Assembly (NCBI GenBank): GCA_964483245.1
Contig: CAZABP010000024.1
Location: 8,383-72,382, forward strand
Source of the DNA: CAZABP01 sp964483245
GTDB taxonomy: Bacteria; Planctomycetota; UBA1135; UBA2386
Direction: 5' to 3'
DNA length: 64,000 nt
This document shows, in pieces, positions 56,051-64,000 of the stretch (position 1 is its first letter; the number at the start of each line of letters is the position of its first letter). The notes under the pieces are model-generated. The model did not search any database, was not told where the DNA came from, and saw only the letters and a program-made list of their open reading frames with translations. The position numbers and the translations under genes were made by a program.

Positions 56051-57673
56051 CTACCTCGAGTGCTCCTTGTCCGCCTCCCACCGCCCGTCCCGCGCCGGCA
56101 GGTTGCTGCCGGCCAGCGCCTCCTCCGCTTCCTCGGCGATCGGCACGGTGAATGAGAACCGTGCCCCCTTGCCGAGCTCGCTCGCGACCTCGATGCGGCT
56201 GCCGTGCGCGTCGATGATGCCGTGCGCGACGAAGAGACCGAGCCCGGCGCCGCCGTGATGGCGGGTCAGCGGGTCTTCGACCTGGAAGAACTTCTCGAAG
56301 ATCCGCCGGTGGTAGCGCGGATCGATCCCGATGCCGGTGTCCTGGACCGCGAAGCGGACCCGGTCCCCCTCCACGAGGGCAGAGACCTCCACCTGGCCAT
56401 AGTCGGGCGTGAACTTCACTGCGTTCTCGATCAGCGCCTGGAGCGCGCGTTTCAGATCGGTCCGGTCGGCCCGGATCTTGATCGGGGAGTCCAGATTCAG
56501 GCACGTCAGCTCGATCGCCCGGTCCTTGGCCGCCTGTTCGAACGGCAGGATCGCGGTGGCGAGGAACTCACGGGCCTCGAACTCCTCGAGGTCGGCGCCG
56601 AAGTCGCCGGAGTCGAGCTGGCCGAGATTGATCAACTTGTCGATCTGGTGCTCCAGCCGGATCGACTGTTCGCGGATCGAGTCGATGACCTCACGCTGCC
56701 GGTCGTTCAGCTGCCCGAGCACCCCCTTGCGCAGGATCGTCGAGAACGTCTTGATCCCGGTCAGCGGCGTGCGCAGCTCGTGCGCCACGATCGACAGGTA
56801 CTGGTTCTTGAGCTGGTCCGACTTGAACTCGGCCGTCACGTCCTGCAGCACCGTCAACACGCCGGCGAAGTTGCCGCGGTAGTCGAGCACCTTGGAGGTG
56901 TGCGTCTTGATGTAGAGCAGGTCCTGCAGGCTGTGGTGGACCTCGATCGTGCGGCAGATCTCGCGCTGGTCGAGCACCGCGCGGTGGTCCGCCTGCATCC
57001 CCTCGACCAGCTCGTCACGCCCGGTCAGGTCCTGCACCGGCTTGCCGATCGCGATGAACGACTTGATGCCGAGCAGGTCCTCGGCGACCGGGTTCAGCAA
57101 GGCAACGTTGCCGTTCTGATCGGCGAACACGATGCCGTCCATGATGTTGCCGATGATCGTCATCATCCGCGACAGGTCGAGGTAATGGGTTTCCTGCGTC
57201 TCTTCGAACGCGCGCACCTGCTCGACGAGATGGCGGCGCAGGTCTTCGTGCTGCAGGCGCAGCCGGCGCAGCTCTTCGACGGGATCCGGGATCCCCTGGC
57301 TGGTGCGATGGTGCGTCCAACGGCGGATCCGCGCGACGTGATCGCCGCCGCGCTGCAACGGCCGCGGCAGCAGGTCGCGCGCGCCGAAGCGCAGCGCGAG
57401 CGCGGACGCGTCGACATCGTTGCGTTCGCCGCAGCAGACCAGCAGGCTGTTGGCGCGTTCGGCGCTCGCGGCGATCGCCCCCAGCTCGTCGATCGAGCCG
57501 GTGAGCTCGAGCAGCACCAGGTCGAACCGCTCCTGCGCGAGCGCTTCGATCGCCTGCTCCGGGCCGGCGAGCCCGTGACAGCTGATGCCGGCGATCGCCA
57601 GCTCGTCCGCCAGCAGCGTCCGCTCGGCCGCGTCACGCAGCACGGCCAGGATTCGCGGTGAGGGTTTGTGCAT
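56051..57673 (-). CDS. PAS sensor histidine kinase with N-terminal receiver-like domain
   Basis: The 540-residue protein has no membrane segment. Residues ~1-120 are receiver-like (RILAVLRDAAERTLLADEL, DLVLLELTGSIDEL), but the phosphoacceptor position reads Glu, so it is probably a pseudo-receiver. A coiled linker and a PAS domain follow (IIGNIMDGIVFADQNGNVALLN, IKTHTSKVLDYRGNFAGVL). The kinase core has the H box LSIVAHELRTPLTGI, N box LQALIENAVKF, G1 VQDTGIGID, F box IFEKFFQVED and G2 HHGGAGLGLFVA. It should autophosphorylate in the cytoplasm. The receiver gene follows 4 bases downstream. Confidence 0.95.
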   Translation of the reverse strand: MHKPSPRILAVLRDAAERTLLADELAIAGISCHGLAGPEQAIEALAQERFDLVLLELTGSIDELGAIAASAERANSLLVCCGERNDVDASALALRFGARDLLPRPLQRGGDHVARIRRWTHHRTSQGIPDPVEELRRLRLQHEDLRRHLVEQVRAFEETQETHYLDLSRMMTIIGNIMDGIVFADQNGNVALLNPVAEDLLGIKSFIAIGKPVQDLTGRDELVEGMQADHRAVLDQREICRTIEVHHSLQDLLYIKTHTSKVLDYRGNFAGVLTVLQDVTAEFKSDQLKNQYLSIVAHELRTPLTGIKTFSTILRKGVLGQLNDRQREVIDSIREQSIRLEHQIDKLINLGQLDSGDFGADLEEFEAREFLATAILPFEQAAKDRAIELTCLNLDSPIKIRADRTDLKRALQALIENAVKFTPDYGQVEVSALVEGDRVRFAVQDTGIGIDPRYHRRIFEKFFQVEDPLTRHHGGAGLGLFVAHGIIDAHGSRIEVASELGKGARFSFTVPIAEEAEEALAGSNLPARDGRWEADKEHSR

Positions 57674-57767
57674 CGGCGGTCGGCAGCGGGCGGTGGACGC
57701 AGTGGAGCCAGGACCGTGACCACATCCGTCGGTGACATCTGCGGCCGTGCGGTCCGGGGTCCGGACC

Positions 57768-58154
57768 TCACCCCTTCTTGATCGCGGCCAGGGCGTCGTC
57801 CTCGCTGTCGAAGATCGCGAGGTGTTTGCTGATCCGCATGATGTCGAAGATCTTGATGATGAACGGCTTGATGTTGCTCAGGTAGAGCTTCGCGTTGCGC
57901 GACGCCGTCACGTTGTTGGCGACGATGATCAGCCCGACGCCGCACGAGTCGATGATCTTGACGTTGTCGAGGTTCAGCACGAAGTGCTCGAAGCCCTCGT
58001 CGATCTTGGTGTTGAGCGTCTGCTTCAACGACTCCTTCAGCGAGTCGGTGACGTAGAAGTTCAGGCTCCGGTCGTTGAAGGAGACGATGACGGTCTTGTC
58101 CGCGTCCAGCGCGGTCACCGTCAGTCCCTGGCTCTTCTTCCCGACGATTTCCAT
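57768..58154 (-). CDS. STAS domain protein (anti-sigma factor antagonist-like)
   Basis: The 128-residue protein has a STAS fold: VIVSFNDRSLNFYV, EHFVLNLDNVKIIDSCGVGLIIVANNVT (spanning ~57-84) and KLYLSNIKPFIIKIFDIMRI, then FDSEDDALAAI. The phosphorylated Ser of SpoIIAA-type proteins corresponds to Ser in IDSCG, where the following residue is usually Ser. It would respond to a Ser/Thr kinase of the anti-sigma type, none of which is adjacent. It lies 94 bases upstream of the histidine kinase on the same strand. Confidence 0.92.
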   Translation of the reverse strand: MEIVGKKSQGLTVTALDADKTVIVSFNDRSLNFYVTDSLKESLKQTLNTKIDEGFEHFVLNLDNVKIIDSCGVGLIIVANNVTASRNAKLYLSNIKPFIIKIFDIMRISKHLAIFDSEDDALAAIKKG

Positions 58155-58294
58155 CTGCGGTGTCCCTCTAGGTGGCGGCGAGCTTCGTTGCCCCTAGATC
58201 GGTCCGCGGGCACGGGTCGGTTGAGACGGCTCGCGCGGCGGCAGCGGGGCCTGCCGGCAACCGCCCGTGGCATCGGGCGGCGCGCAGGAGACCC

Positions 58295-58999
58295 TCAGGT
58301 CGAGACCGGCAGGCCGAACGGTCCGCGCGGGCGGCCGCGCGCGGCGACGTTGCGCCGGCCGATCTGCTCGAGCAGATCGCCGCGCTTGCGCAGGCGGAGC
58401 TGGCTCGCCTTGTTGGCGACCGACGCGACGGACCGGTCGAGCTGCCGCGCGACGACGACGTTCTCGTTGCGCGGATACAGCGCCACCAGCCGCGCGACCT
58501 CCTGCGGGGTCCAGCGCGGCATCCGCTCGGCACCGCCGCTCGCGGCGCGGATGCGCTTGTCCTTGCCCAGGCACAGGCGTCGCGCCGTGGCGGCGATGTC
58601 GTCGGCCGCGCGCGACAGGCAGACTTCGAGATCCCGCTCGCTGCGATGGCCGAACAGCCGCCGCAGCAGGCGTTCCTCGCTCTGGTCCCACGGACCGCGT
58701 TTGCGCAGCGCGCGCAGGATCTCGGCCCGGCGGCGGATGTCGCGCTGGGCGCGACCGAGCACGACGGCGAGGTCGCGCAGCTCCACGGCACCCCACCCCA
58801 GCCGGAGCTGCGCATCGTCGTCGGCAGTCCAGGCGCCGCGCCGGATCGGCTGGCGGAACATCTGCTGCGCGCGGCGCCGCACCCCTTCCGGGCTGCGCCG
58901 CAGCAGCGTCGCGATCGTGTCGAGGCGGCTGCGCGGATACAGCTCGCGCAGCCGCGCGAGCTCCAATGCCGACCATGGGCCGCGCCGCGGCGCCGTCAT
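58295..58999 (-). CDS. Protein with four Myb/SANT-like helix-turn-helix repeats
   Basis: The 234-residue protein contains four similar ~45-residue units. Each starts with a Trp after basic residues and ends in a recognition-like helix: RRGPWSALELARLRELYP to RRRAQQM, RRGAWTADDDAQLRLGWG to RRRAEIL, KRGPWDQSEERLLRRLFG to ATARRL, and PRWTPQEVARLVALYP to ANKASQL. The pattern W-(S/T)-x-x-E/D-x-x-x-L with a hydrophobic core is that of SANT/Myb domains. The C-terminal ~30 residues are basic (RKRGDLL, RGRPRGPFG). It probably binds DNA. Its ATG is upstream-coupled to the end of ptsI (ATGA). Confidence 0.8.
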   Translation of the reverse strand: MTAPRRGPWSALELARLRELYPRSRLDTIATLLRRSPEGVRRRAQQMFRQPIRRGAWTADDDAQLRLGWGAVELRDLAVVLGRAQRDIRRRAEILRALRKRGPWDQSEERLLRRLFGHRSERDLEVCLSRAADDIAATARRLCLGKDKRIRAASGGAERMPRWTPQEVARLVALYPRNENVVVARQLDRSVASVANKASQLRLRKRGDLLEQIGRRNVAARGRPRGPFGLPVST

Positions 59000-60789
59000 C
59001 GGTCGACCTCCTCCTCCTCGGCCGCCGGCGCCGGCGTGCTGCTCTGCTGCAGGAACCGCGACCAGCGCTGCTTCGCCTCGTCACGGGCGAGCGCGCGGAT
59101 CTCGGCCGCCGTCGCCATCTTCAACGCGCGGCGCGCCAGCTCCTGGCACGCCGCCAGCGGGAAGCTGCGCACCATCAGCTTGACGCGCGGCAGGAACACC
59201 GGGGCCATCGACAGCTCGCGGTAGCCGAGGCCGAGCAGCAGCGGCGTGTAGTAGTGATCGCCGGCGATCTCGCCGCAGATCGAGACCGGCTTGCCGGCCT
59301 TGCGCGCCAGCTCGGCGATCCGGCCGAGCATGCGCAGCACCGCCGGGTGGTACGGGTCGTACAGCGACGCGACGCGCGGATTGTCGCGGTCGACGGCGAG
59401 CAGGTACTGCGTCAGATCGTTGGTGCCGACCGAGACGAAATCGACCTTCGGCAGCACGAGGTCCAACACCTCGACCAGCGCCGGGACCTCGACCATGACC
59501 CCGAGCTCGATCTTGCTGTCGTAGCTCTCCCCCTGCTGATCCAGATCGGCGCGCAGCTCGTCGACGACCCGCAGGCAGCGCTGCACCTCGTCGATCGACG
59601 TGACCATCGGCAGCAGGATGCGCACCGGTCCCCCGGCGCTGGCGCGCAGCAGCGCACGCACCTGCGGGTAGAACAGATCCGGCCAATCGAGCCCGATCCG
59701 CAGCCCGCGCCAGCCGAGCACGGGATTCCGCTCGCTCGGGGTGCGGAAGTAGGACAGCGGCTTGTCGCCGCCGATGTCGAGCGTGCGGAACGTCACGACG
59801 CGGCCGCCCGCCTTGGCGACGGCGCCGGCATACATCGCGAGCTGCTCCGCTTCGGTCGGAAACTGCCGCCGCTCCATGAAGGCGAATTCGGTGCGGAACA
59901 GCCCGATCCCTGAGATCACGTTCAGTTCGACGTGCTCGAGGTCGCGCGCGCTCTCGACGTTCGCCAGCAACCTCACCTCGGTCCCATCCGGCGTGACCGA
60001 TGGCAGGAACCGGACCTCGAACACGCGCCGCTCCACCTCGGCGTGCTCGGTCAGCTCCTGGCGGTAGTGCGCGAGATCCTGCTTGCCCGGCTCCAGCACC
60101 AGCGTGCCGGTCTCACCGTCCAGGATCGCGAGCATGCCGCTGGTCGCCCGCGCCAGCAGATCCTCGATCGCGACCAGCGCCGGAATCCCCAGCGAACGCG
60201 CGAGGATCGCGCCGTGCGAGTACTTGCCGCCGCGCGCCGTGACGATGCCGCGCAGATGCTCACGATCGAGCACGCCGGCGTCGCTCGGCAGGAATTCGTC
60301 GGCGACGAAGATGTAGTCCTTCCCATCCGCCGTGAACGTCGCCCGCTCGTGCTCGAGCAGCGCCGACATGACCTGGCGCCCGACGTCGCGGACATCGGCG
60401 GCGCGCTCGCGCATCGCCGGGTCCTGCATCGCCTCGAACACCTGCTGGTAGCGCGAGATCACGTGACGCAGCGCGATCTCGGCGTTGATGGAGTTCTGCG
60501 CGATCTCCCGCTCCACGTCCTTCTTGAACGTCGGGTCGTGCAGCAACGCCAGGTGCGCGTCGTAGATCCGCGCATCATGGTCCGACAGCGCCTTCGACAG
60601 CTCGTGGCGCAGGAACAGGATCGAGCGGGAGGCGGCGACGATCGCCGCGTCCAGCCGCGCGACTTCGGCCGGCACCTGGGCCGCGTCCACCGCACGCTCC
60701 GGCACCACGTCCAGGTCGAGGTGGAACCGCACCAAGGGCGCGATGGCAATGCCGGGAGCGGCTGCCACACCCTTGAGCTTGCGCGTCAT
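58996..60789 (-). CDS. ptsI: Phosphoenolpyruvate-protein phosphotransferase (PTS enzyme I)
   Basis: The start is ATG 60789 (597 residues), full length for EI. The N-terminal domain has KGVAAAPGIAIAPLVRF. The phosphohistidine loop is GGKYSHGAILARSLGIPALV, where GGxTSHxAI is usual; the active His is retained. The PEP-binding barrel has GIGLFRTEFAFMERRQFP, VTFRTLDIGGDKPL, NPVLGWRGLRIGLD, EVPALVEVLD, SVGTNDLTQYLLAVDR and the catalytic Cys in VSICGEIAGD. EI passes phosphate from PEP to HPr. No HPr or EII gene is nearby, so a regulatory PTS is possible. It overlaps the Myb-like gene. Confidence 0.95.
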   Translation of the reverse strand: MTRKLKGVAAAPGIAIAPLVRFHLDLDVVPERAVDAAQVPAEVARLDAAIVAASRSILFLRHELSKALSDHDARIYDAHLALLHDPTFKKDVEREIAQNSINAEIALRHVISRYQQVFEAMQDPAMRERAADVRDVGRQVMSALLEHERATFTADGKDYIFVADEFLPSDAGVLDREHLRGIVTARGGKYSHGAILARSLGIPALVAIEDLLARATSGMLAILDGETGTLVLEPGKQDLAHYRQELTEHAEVERRVFEVRFLPSVTPDGTEVRLLANVESARDLEHVELNVISGIGLFRTEFAFMERRQFPTEAEQLAMYAGAVAKAGGRVVTFRTLDIGGDKPLSYFRTPSERNPVLGWRGLRIGLDWPDLFYPQVRALLRASAGGPVRILLPMVTSIDEVQRCLRVVDELRADLDQQGESYDSKIELGVMVEVPALVEVLDLVLPKVDFVSVGTNDLTQYLLAVDRDNPRVASLYDPYHPAVLRMLGRIAELARKAGKPVSICGEIAGDHYYTPLLLGLGYRELSMAPVFLPRVKLMVRSFPLAACQELARRALKMATAAEIRALARDEAKQRWSRFLQQSSTPAPAAEEEEVDR

Positions 60790-60995
60790 CCGCTGGCGTT
60801 TTCCCGGAGCCTGACCAGGAAAGCAACACGCCGACTTCACTGCTGCGGTGCCGCCGGCCGATGAGAACGCGACAGGACTTGACAGTGTCCGCGCTCGTTC
60901 CGGGCGGAACTGCGGCCGTGCAAACGGTGCAGCACCGTGCCGCTGCGGCCGCGGGCAGCAGTGAGGCAACCGCAGTCCGAGTTGGAAGCAGAACC

Positions 60996-62384
60996 ATGAC
61001 CCGCCGCCGCGACTTCCTCGCCCAGGGCAACGAGCCGAACGCGCTCGACGAGCACGCCTTGTTCCAGAGTGAACCGCCGGACCAGGAACTTGCCGGCGAC
61101 GAGGCAACCGACGAGTACGCCCCCGCGGACGCCGATGCCGCCGCGGCGGAGGACCAGGACTGGGACGGTGCCGAGCTCGAAGCTCCCGGCGACGAACCGC
61201 GGATCACGGCTGCGACGCATCGCGCCGGACGGCGCCATGCTGCGACCCAGGACGAGCAGGAGCCGATGGACCACGACGAGCCCGTCAGCACGGGCACGCC
61301 GAAGCTGCCGCTGCTGCTCGGCGGCCTGTTGCTGTTCGGCGGGCTCGCACTCGCCGCCGGTGGTGCCACCGCGCCGGCCAAGCTGCAGGGTCTGCTCGAC
61401 ACGCTGGCGCGCGCCGGCGTGCAGCCGGCGCTGTTGATGCTCGGCGGCCTCGTGCTGCTCGCGATCGGTGGCCTGACGCGCCGCGTGGCCGGGTCGGACC
61501 AGCGGATCGATCAGCTGCAGGCGATGGCCGGCGATTCCGGCGCGCAGCAGCAGGAGCTCAGCGCCGCGGTCCAGAAGCTGCTCGAGGAGCTCGGCAGCAC
61601 CGACGACTCGATCGAGAGCGGCGGCCTGCATCGGATCATCCACATCCTGCACCGCCTCGACGAGAAGACGAACAACCTGACGCGGGCGTTCAAGATGTAC
61701 GGCAAGCCGCTGATCGACATCGCCAAGCAGGTGACGCAGGTGGAGGTGGCGGTGCGGGAGACGCACGAAGTGCTCGGGGCGCAGGCGCAGCAGGCAGCGC
61801 AGCACGCCGCGGCACTGCCGGAGCTGCGCCAGGCGATGCAGGCCGCGGACCAGAACGTGCGCACCGGGTTCGAACGGACCGAAGCGGCGCTGCGCGATCT
61901 CGGCGACCGCGACGACCGCGCCGCGTTCACGCAGCTCGAGCAGCAGCTCACCGCACTCCGGGGCCAGCTGGACGAGGCGGTCGGGACCCGGCTCGCCGAG
62001 CTGCAGCAGGGGTTCGACGAGAGCGCCCGCGCCGTCACGGCCGGGATCGACAAGGTCCTGCACGGGATGGCGCAGCCGCACGACGACGCGAAGCTGACCG
62101 GTGCGCTCGACGCGATCCGCAAGGACCTCACGGCGCTGGCGCAGCAGGTGCGCGCGGTCGGCTCCGCGCGGCCGGCGGCCTCCTCGGCTGCGCCGGCACC
62201 GGCGCCAGCCGCCACGCCGGCCCGTGCCAGCGAGCCGGCCCCGACCGCATCCGCGCCGGCGGCCGAGCCGCGCGGCGAAGGGCCCGCGCCCGCCGGGCTC
62301 GCGCACTCGATCGCCGGCACCAAGTCCGGCTCGAACAAGAACGTCATGAGCGCGATCGAGAAGCTGAAGAGCCTGCGCAAGTAG
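60996..62384 (+). CDS. Coiled-coil membrane protein of unknown function
   Basis: The 462-residue protein starts at ATG 60996. An acidic, disordered N-terminus (~1-100) is followed by two close hydrophobic spans (LPLLLGGLLLFGGLALAAGG and ALLMLGGLVLLAIGGL) that would form a hairpin. Residues ~165-390 are helical with heptad character (IIHILHRLDEKTNNL, LPELRQAMQAADQNVRTGFE, LEQQLTALRGQLDEAV). A Pro/Ala linker and the tail NKNVMSAIEKLKSLRK close the protein. The layout suggests a cytoplasmic coiled coil anchored in the membrane. It is divergent from ptsI with 206 bases between. I recognise no family. Confidence 0.75.
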   Translation: MTRRRDFLAQGNEPNALDEHALFQSEPPDQELAGDEATDEYAPADADAAAAEDQDWDGAELEAPGDEPRITAATHRAGRRHAATQDEQEPMDHDEPVSTGTPKLPLLLGGLLLFGGLALAAGGATAPAKLQGLLDTLARAGVQPALLMLGGLVLLAIGGLTRRVAGSDQRIDQLQAMAGDSGAQQQELSAAVQKLLEELGSTDDSIESGGLHRIIHILHRLDEKTNNLTRAFKMYGKPLIDIAKQVTQVEVAVRETHEVLGAQAQQAAQHAAALPELRQAMQAADQNVRTGFERTEAALRDLGDRDDRAAFTQLEQQLTALRGQLDEAVGTRLAELQQGFDESARAVTAGIDKVLHGMAQPHDDAKLTGALDAIRKDLTALAQQVRAVGSARPAASSAAPAPAPAATPARASEPAPTASAPAAEPRGEGPAPAGLAHSIAGTKSGSNKNVMSAIEKLKSLRK

Positions 62385-62432
62385 CCCGGCTCTACGCCGG
62401 CCCACGGTGCGCGGCTAACCTGCTGCGCCCCG

Positions 62433-63584
62433 ATGAGCGGCCCCCACGATCCCTCCCTGCTCGCCGAGCGCGCGCTCGCCGGCGATCGCCTGACGCCGGC
62501 AGAGGGGCTCGCGCTGTACCGCGGGCTCGATCTCGCCTCGCTCGGCCTCGTCGCCAATGCGATCCGCCAGCGCCTGCACCCCGGCGACCGCGTCACCTAC
62601 ATCATCGACCGCAACCTGAACCCGACCAACGTCTGCGTCACCGACTGCGGGTTCTGCGCGTTCTACCGCCGGCCGGGCGATGCCGAGGGGTACGTGCTGC
62701 CGCGCGAGGTCATCTACCGCAAGATCGACGAGACGATCGCCGCCGGCGGCAACCAGCTCCTGCTGCAAGGGGGCCATCACCCGCGCCTGAAGACTGCATG
62801 GTTCGCCGATCTGTTCCGCGACATCAAGCAGCGGTATCCCCGGCTGTGGATCCACGGCATGAGCCCGCCGGAGATCACGCACCTCGGCAAGCTCGAACGC
62901 CGCCCGGTACGCGACGTGATCGCCGAGCTGCAGGCGGCCGGCCTCGATTCGATCCCCGGCGGCGGCGCCGAGATCCTGGTCGACCGCGTGCGCGCCGTCA
63001 TCGCGCCGAAGAAGGCGACCACGCAGGAATGGCTCGACGTCATGCGGCAGGCAGCGTCGCTCGGCCTGCGCGGAACCGCGACGATGATGTTCGGGCATGT
63101 CGAGAGCGACGCCGACCGCGTCGAGCACCTGACCCGGATCCGCGAGCTGCAACAGGAGTGCGGTGTGTTCACGGCGTTCATCCCATGGACGTACCAGCCG
63201 GAGCACACCGCGATGGAGGCGCGGGTGCCGCACAAGGCAACTGTCGCCGAGTACCTGCGCATGGTCGCATTCGCGCGGATCTACCTGCAGGACGTGCCGC
63301 ACCTGCAGGCGAGCTTCGTGACGCAGGGATTGAAGACCTGCCAGGCCGCGCTGGCACTCGGCGCCGACGACTTCGGCTCGGTCATGCTCGAGGAGAACGT
63401 CGTCAGCGCCGCCGGCTGCACGCACCCGACGACCGTCGCCGAGATCGAGCGGCACATCAAGGACGCCGGCTACGTGCCGCAGCGGCGCACGATGCGCTAC
63501 GAGTGGATCGAGACGCCGCCGACCGACCGCTTCGGCCGCGCACCGCGCGCGAAAGCCGTCACGTCGCAGGGGAGCGTCGCATGA
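62433..63584 (+). CDS. mqnC: Cyclic dehypoxanthinyl futalosine synthase
   Basis: The 383-residue protein is a radical-SAM enzyme: NLNPTNVCVTDCGFCAFYRR holds the CxxxCxxC cluster, preceded by RVTYIIDR. EGYVLPREVIYRKIDE, QLLLQGGHHPRLKTAW, SIPGGGAEILVD, TATMMFGHVES and LEENVVSAAG are MqnC hallmarks. It cyclises dehypoxanthine futalosine in the futalosine route to menaquinone. Its stop overlaps the mqnE start (ATGA), so two pathway genes are adjacent. The organism therefore likely makes menaquinone by the futalosine pathway. Confidence 0.95.
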   Translation: MSGPHDPSLLAERALAGDRLTPAEGLALYRGLDLASLGLVANAIRQRLHPGDRVTYIIDRNLNPTNVCVTDCGFCAFYRRPGDAEGYVLPREVIYRKIDETIAAGGNQLLLQGGHHPRLKTAWFADLFRDIKQRYPRLWIHGMSPPEITHLGKLERRPVRDVIAELQAAGLDSIPGGGAEILVDRVRAVIAPKKATTQEWLDVMRQAASLGLRGTATMMFGHVESDADRVEHLTRIRELQQECGVFTAFIPWTYQPEHTAMEARVPHKATVAEYLRMVAFARIYLQDVPHLQASFVTQGLKTCQAALALGADDFGSVMLEENVVSAAGCTHPTTVAEIERHIKDAGYVPQRRTMRYEWIETPPTDRFGRAPRAKAVTSQGSVA

Positions 63585-64000
63585 GCCACGCCTACACGTC
63601 GCTGGCGCCGCGCGTCGCCGACCGGCTCGTGGATGCCGCCGGCCTCGGCGCGATCCGCCGCAAGCTCGAGGGCGGCGAGCGGCTGTCGTTCGAGGACGGC
63701 ATGCAGCTCTACGAGTGCCGCGACCTCGCCGCCGTCGGGCTGCTCGCCCACCGCGTGCGCACGCGGCTGCACGGGCGCAAGACGTTCTTCAACGTCAACC
63801 AGCACGTCAACTACACGAACATCTGCATCTACTCGTGCAAGTTCTGTGCGTTCGCGGCGAAGGAGGGTGAGGCGCGCGCGTACCTGATGACGCCGGAGAT
63901 CGTCGAGCAGAAGGTGCGCGAGCAGCTGCACGAGCCGGTCACCGAGGTGCACATGGTCGCCGGGATCCACCCGACGATGGGCTACGACTACTACCTCGAC
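63581..64000 (+). CDS. mqnE: Aminofutalosine synthase, N-terminal part (cut by window edge)
   Basis: The first 140 residues are present; the frame is open to the last base. FEDGMQLYECRDLAAVGLLA, then FNVNQHVNYTNICIYSCKFCAF (CxxxCxxC radical-SAM cluster), then YLMTPEIVEQKVREQL and VHMVAGIHPTMGYDYY match MqnE. It joins a radical adenosyl group to the chorismate-derived enol-ether substrate of MqnA, the first radical step of the futalosine pathway. It is coupled to mqnC (ATGA). MqnC and MqnE are related; the NxxNYTNIC start and the VAGIHP motif favour MqnE here. Confidence 0.92.
   Translation, partial: MSHAYTSLAPRVADRLVDAAGLGAIRRKLEGGERLSFEDGMQLYECRDLAAVGLLAHRVRTRLHGRKTFFNVNQHVNYTNICIYSCKFCAFAAKEGEARAYLMTPEIVEQKVREQLHEPVTEVHMVAGIHPTMGYDYYLD

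Noticed and set aside
60879..60907. TTGACA as a -35 box upstream of the coiled-coil membrane protein
   Set aside because: No acceptable -10 hexamer is found about 17 bases downstream, so a promoter cannot be supported.

Overview
The window is 64 kb of high-GC, densely coded bacterial chromosome. About sixty genes lie on both strands, often with 4-nt start/stop overlaps and GTG or TTG starts. I see no rRNA, tRNA, CRISPR array, insertion sequence or phage module. The best fit is a member of the Planctomycetota, probably one of the high-GC lineages. The evidence is indirect: a Ser/Thr kinase with TPRs divergent from an ECF sigma factor, tandem DUF1080 domains, secreted proteins with a terminal beta domain, a Lys/Ala-rich histone H1-like protein, a double-domain ThyX-like protein, and futalosine-pathway menaquinone genes. 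No rRNA is present to confirm it.

Layout. 0-6.4 kb: a GNAT-histone deacetylase fusion downstream of a GT2 glycosyltransferase and a flippase-like protein, an HDOD protein, and a GT4-type sugar transferase. 6.4-13.3 kb: tonB divergent from a TonB-dependent receptor, a PQQ-type sugar dehydrogenase lipoprotein, an orphan ABC ATPase, a small lipoprotein, trxB and a small protein of unknown function. 13.3-20.4 kb: the kinase/sigma pair, a large secreted protein, and a second copy of the small-protein family. 20.4-30.7 kb: ThyX-like/MtfA pair, S41 peptidase with a truncated glycosyltransferase-like protein, FIST sensor/membrane permease/42-residue peptide operon, secreted beta-helix protein, double DUF1080 protein. 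30.7-43.2 kb: housekeeping block (RluA-type pseudouridine synthase, bS21, RecD2, M3 peptidase, DUF72, RarA, SpoU methyltransferase, GluQ-RS, RsgA). 43.2-51.1 kb: DUF2752 protein, histone H1-like protein, and a cluster built around an MglA-type GTPase with a C-terminal membrane anchor, three roadblock-domain proteins and a DUF4388/TPR/PEGA/beta-propeller membrane protein. 51.3-54.8 kb: glycine cleavage T and H with a lipoate ligase-like protein. 54.8-58.2 kb: signalling genes (degenerate HD-like protein, receiver, PAS histidine kinase, STAS). 58.3-64 kb: a protein of four Myb/SANT-like repeats coupled to PTS enzyme I, a coiled-coil membrane protein, and mqnC-mqnE (the latter cut by the window edge).

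The strongest candidate for an undescribed system is the MglA/roadblock/DUF4388 cluster (44.2-51.1 kb). Its GTPase carries its own transmembrane tail, and a very GC-rich repeat region interrupts the cluster. Other unusual items are the acetyltransferase-deacetylase fusion, the four-repeat Myb-like protein, the ungapped paralogy of two tiny proteins 7 kb apart, GGGGTC-A-GACCCC palindromes at three loci, degenerate CCCGAN hexamer tracts, and an rsgA gene whose 5' end is such a tract and which has no canonical start codon.
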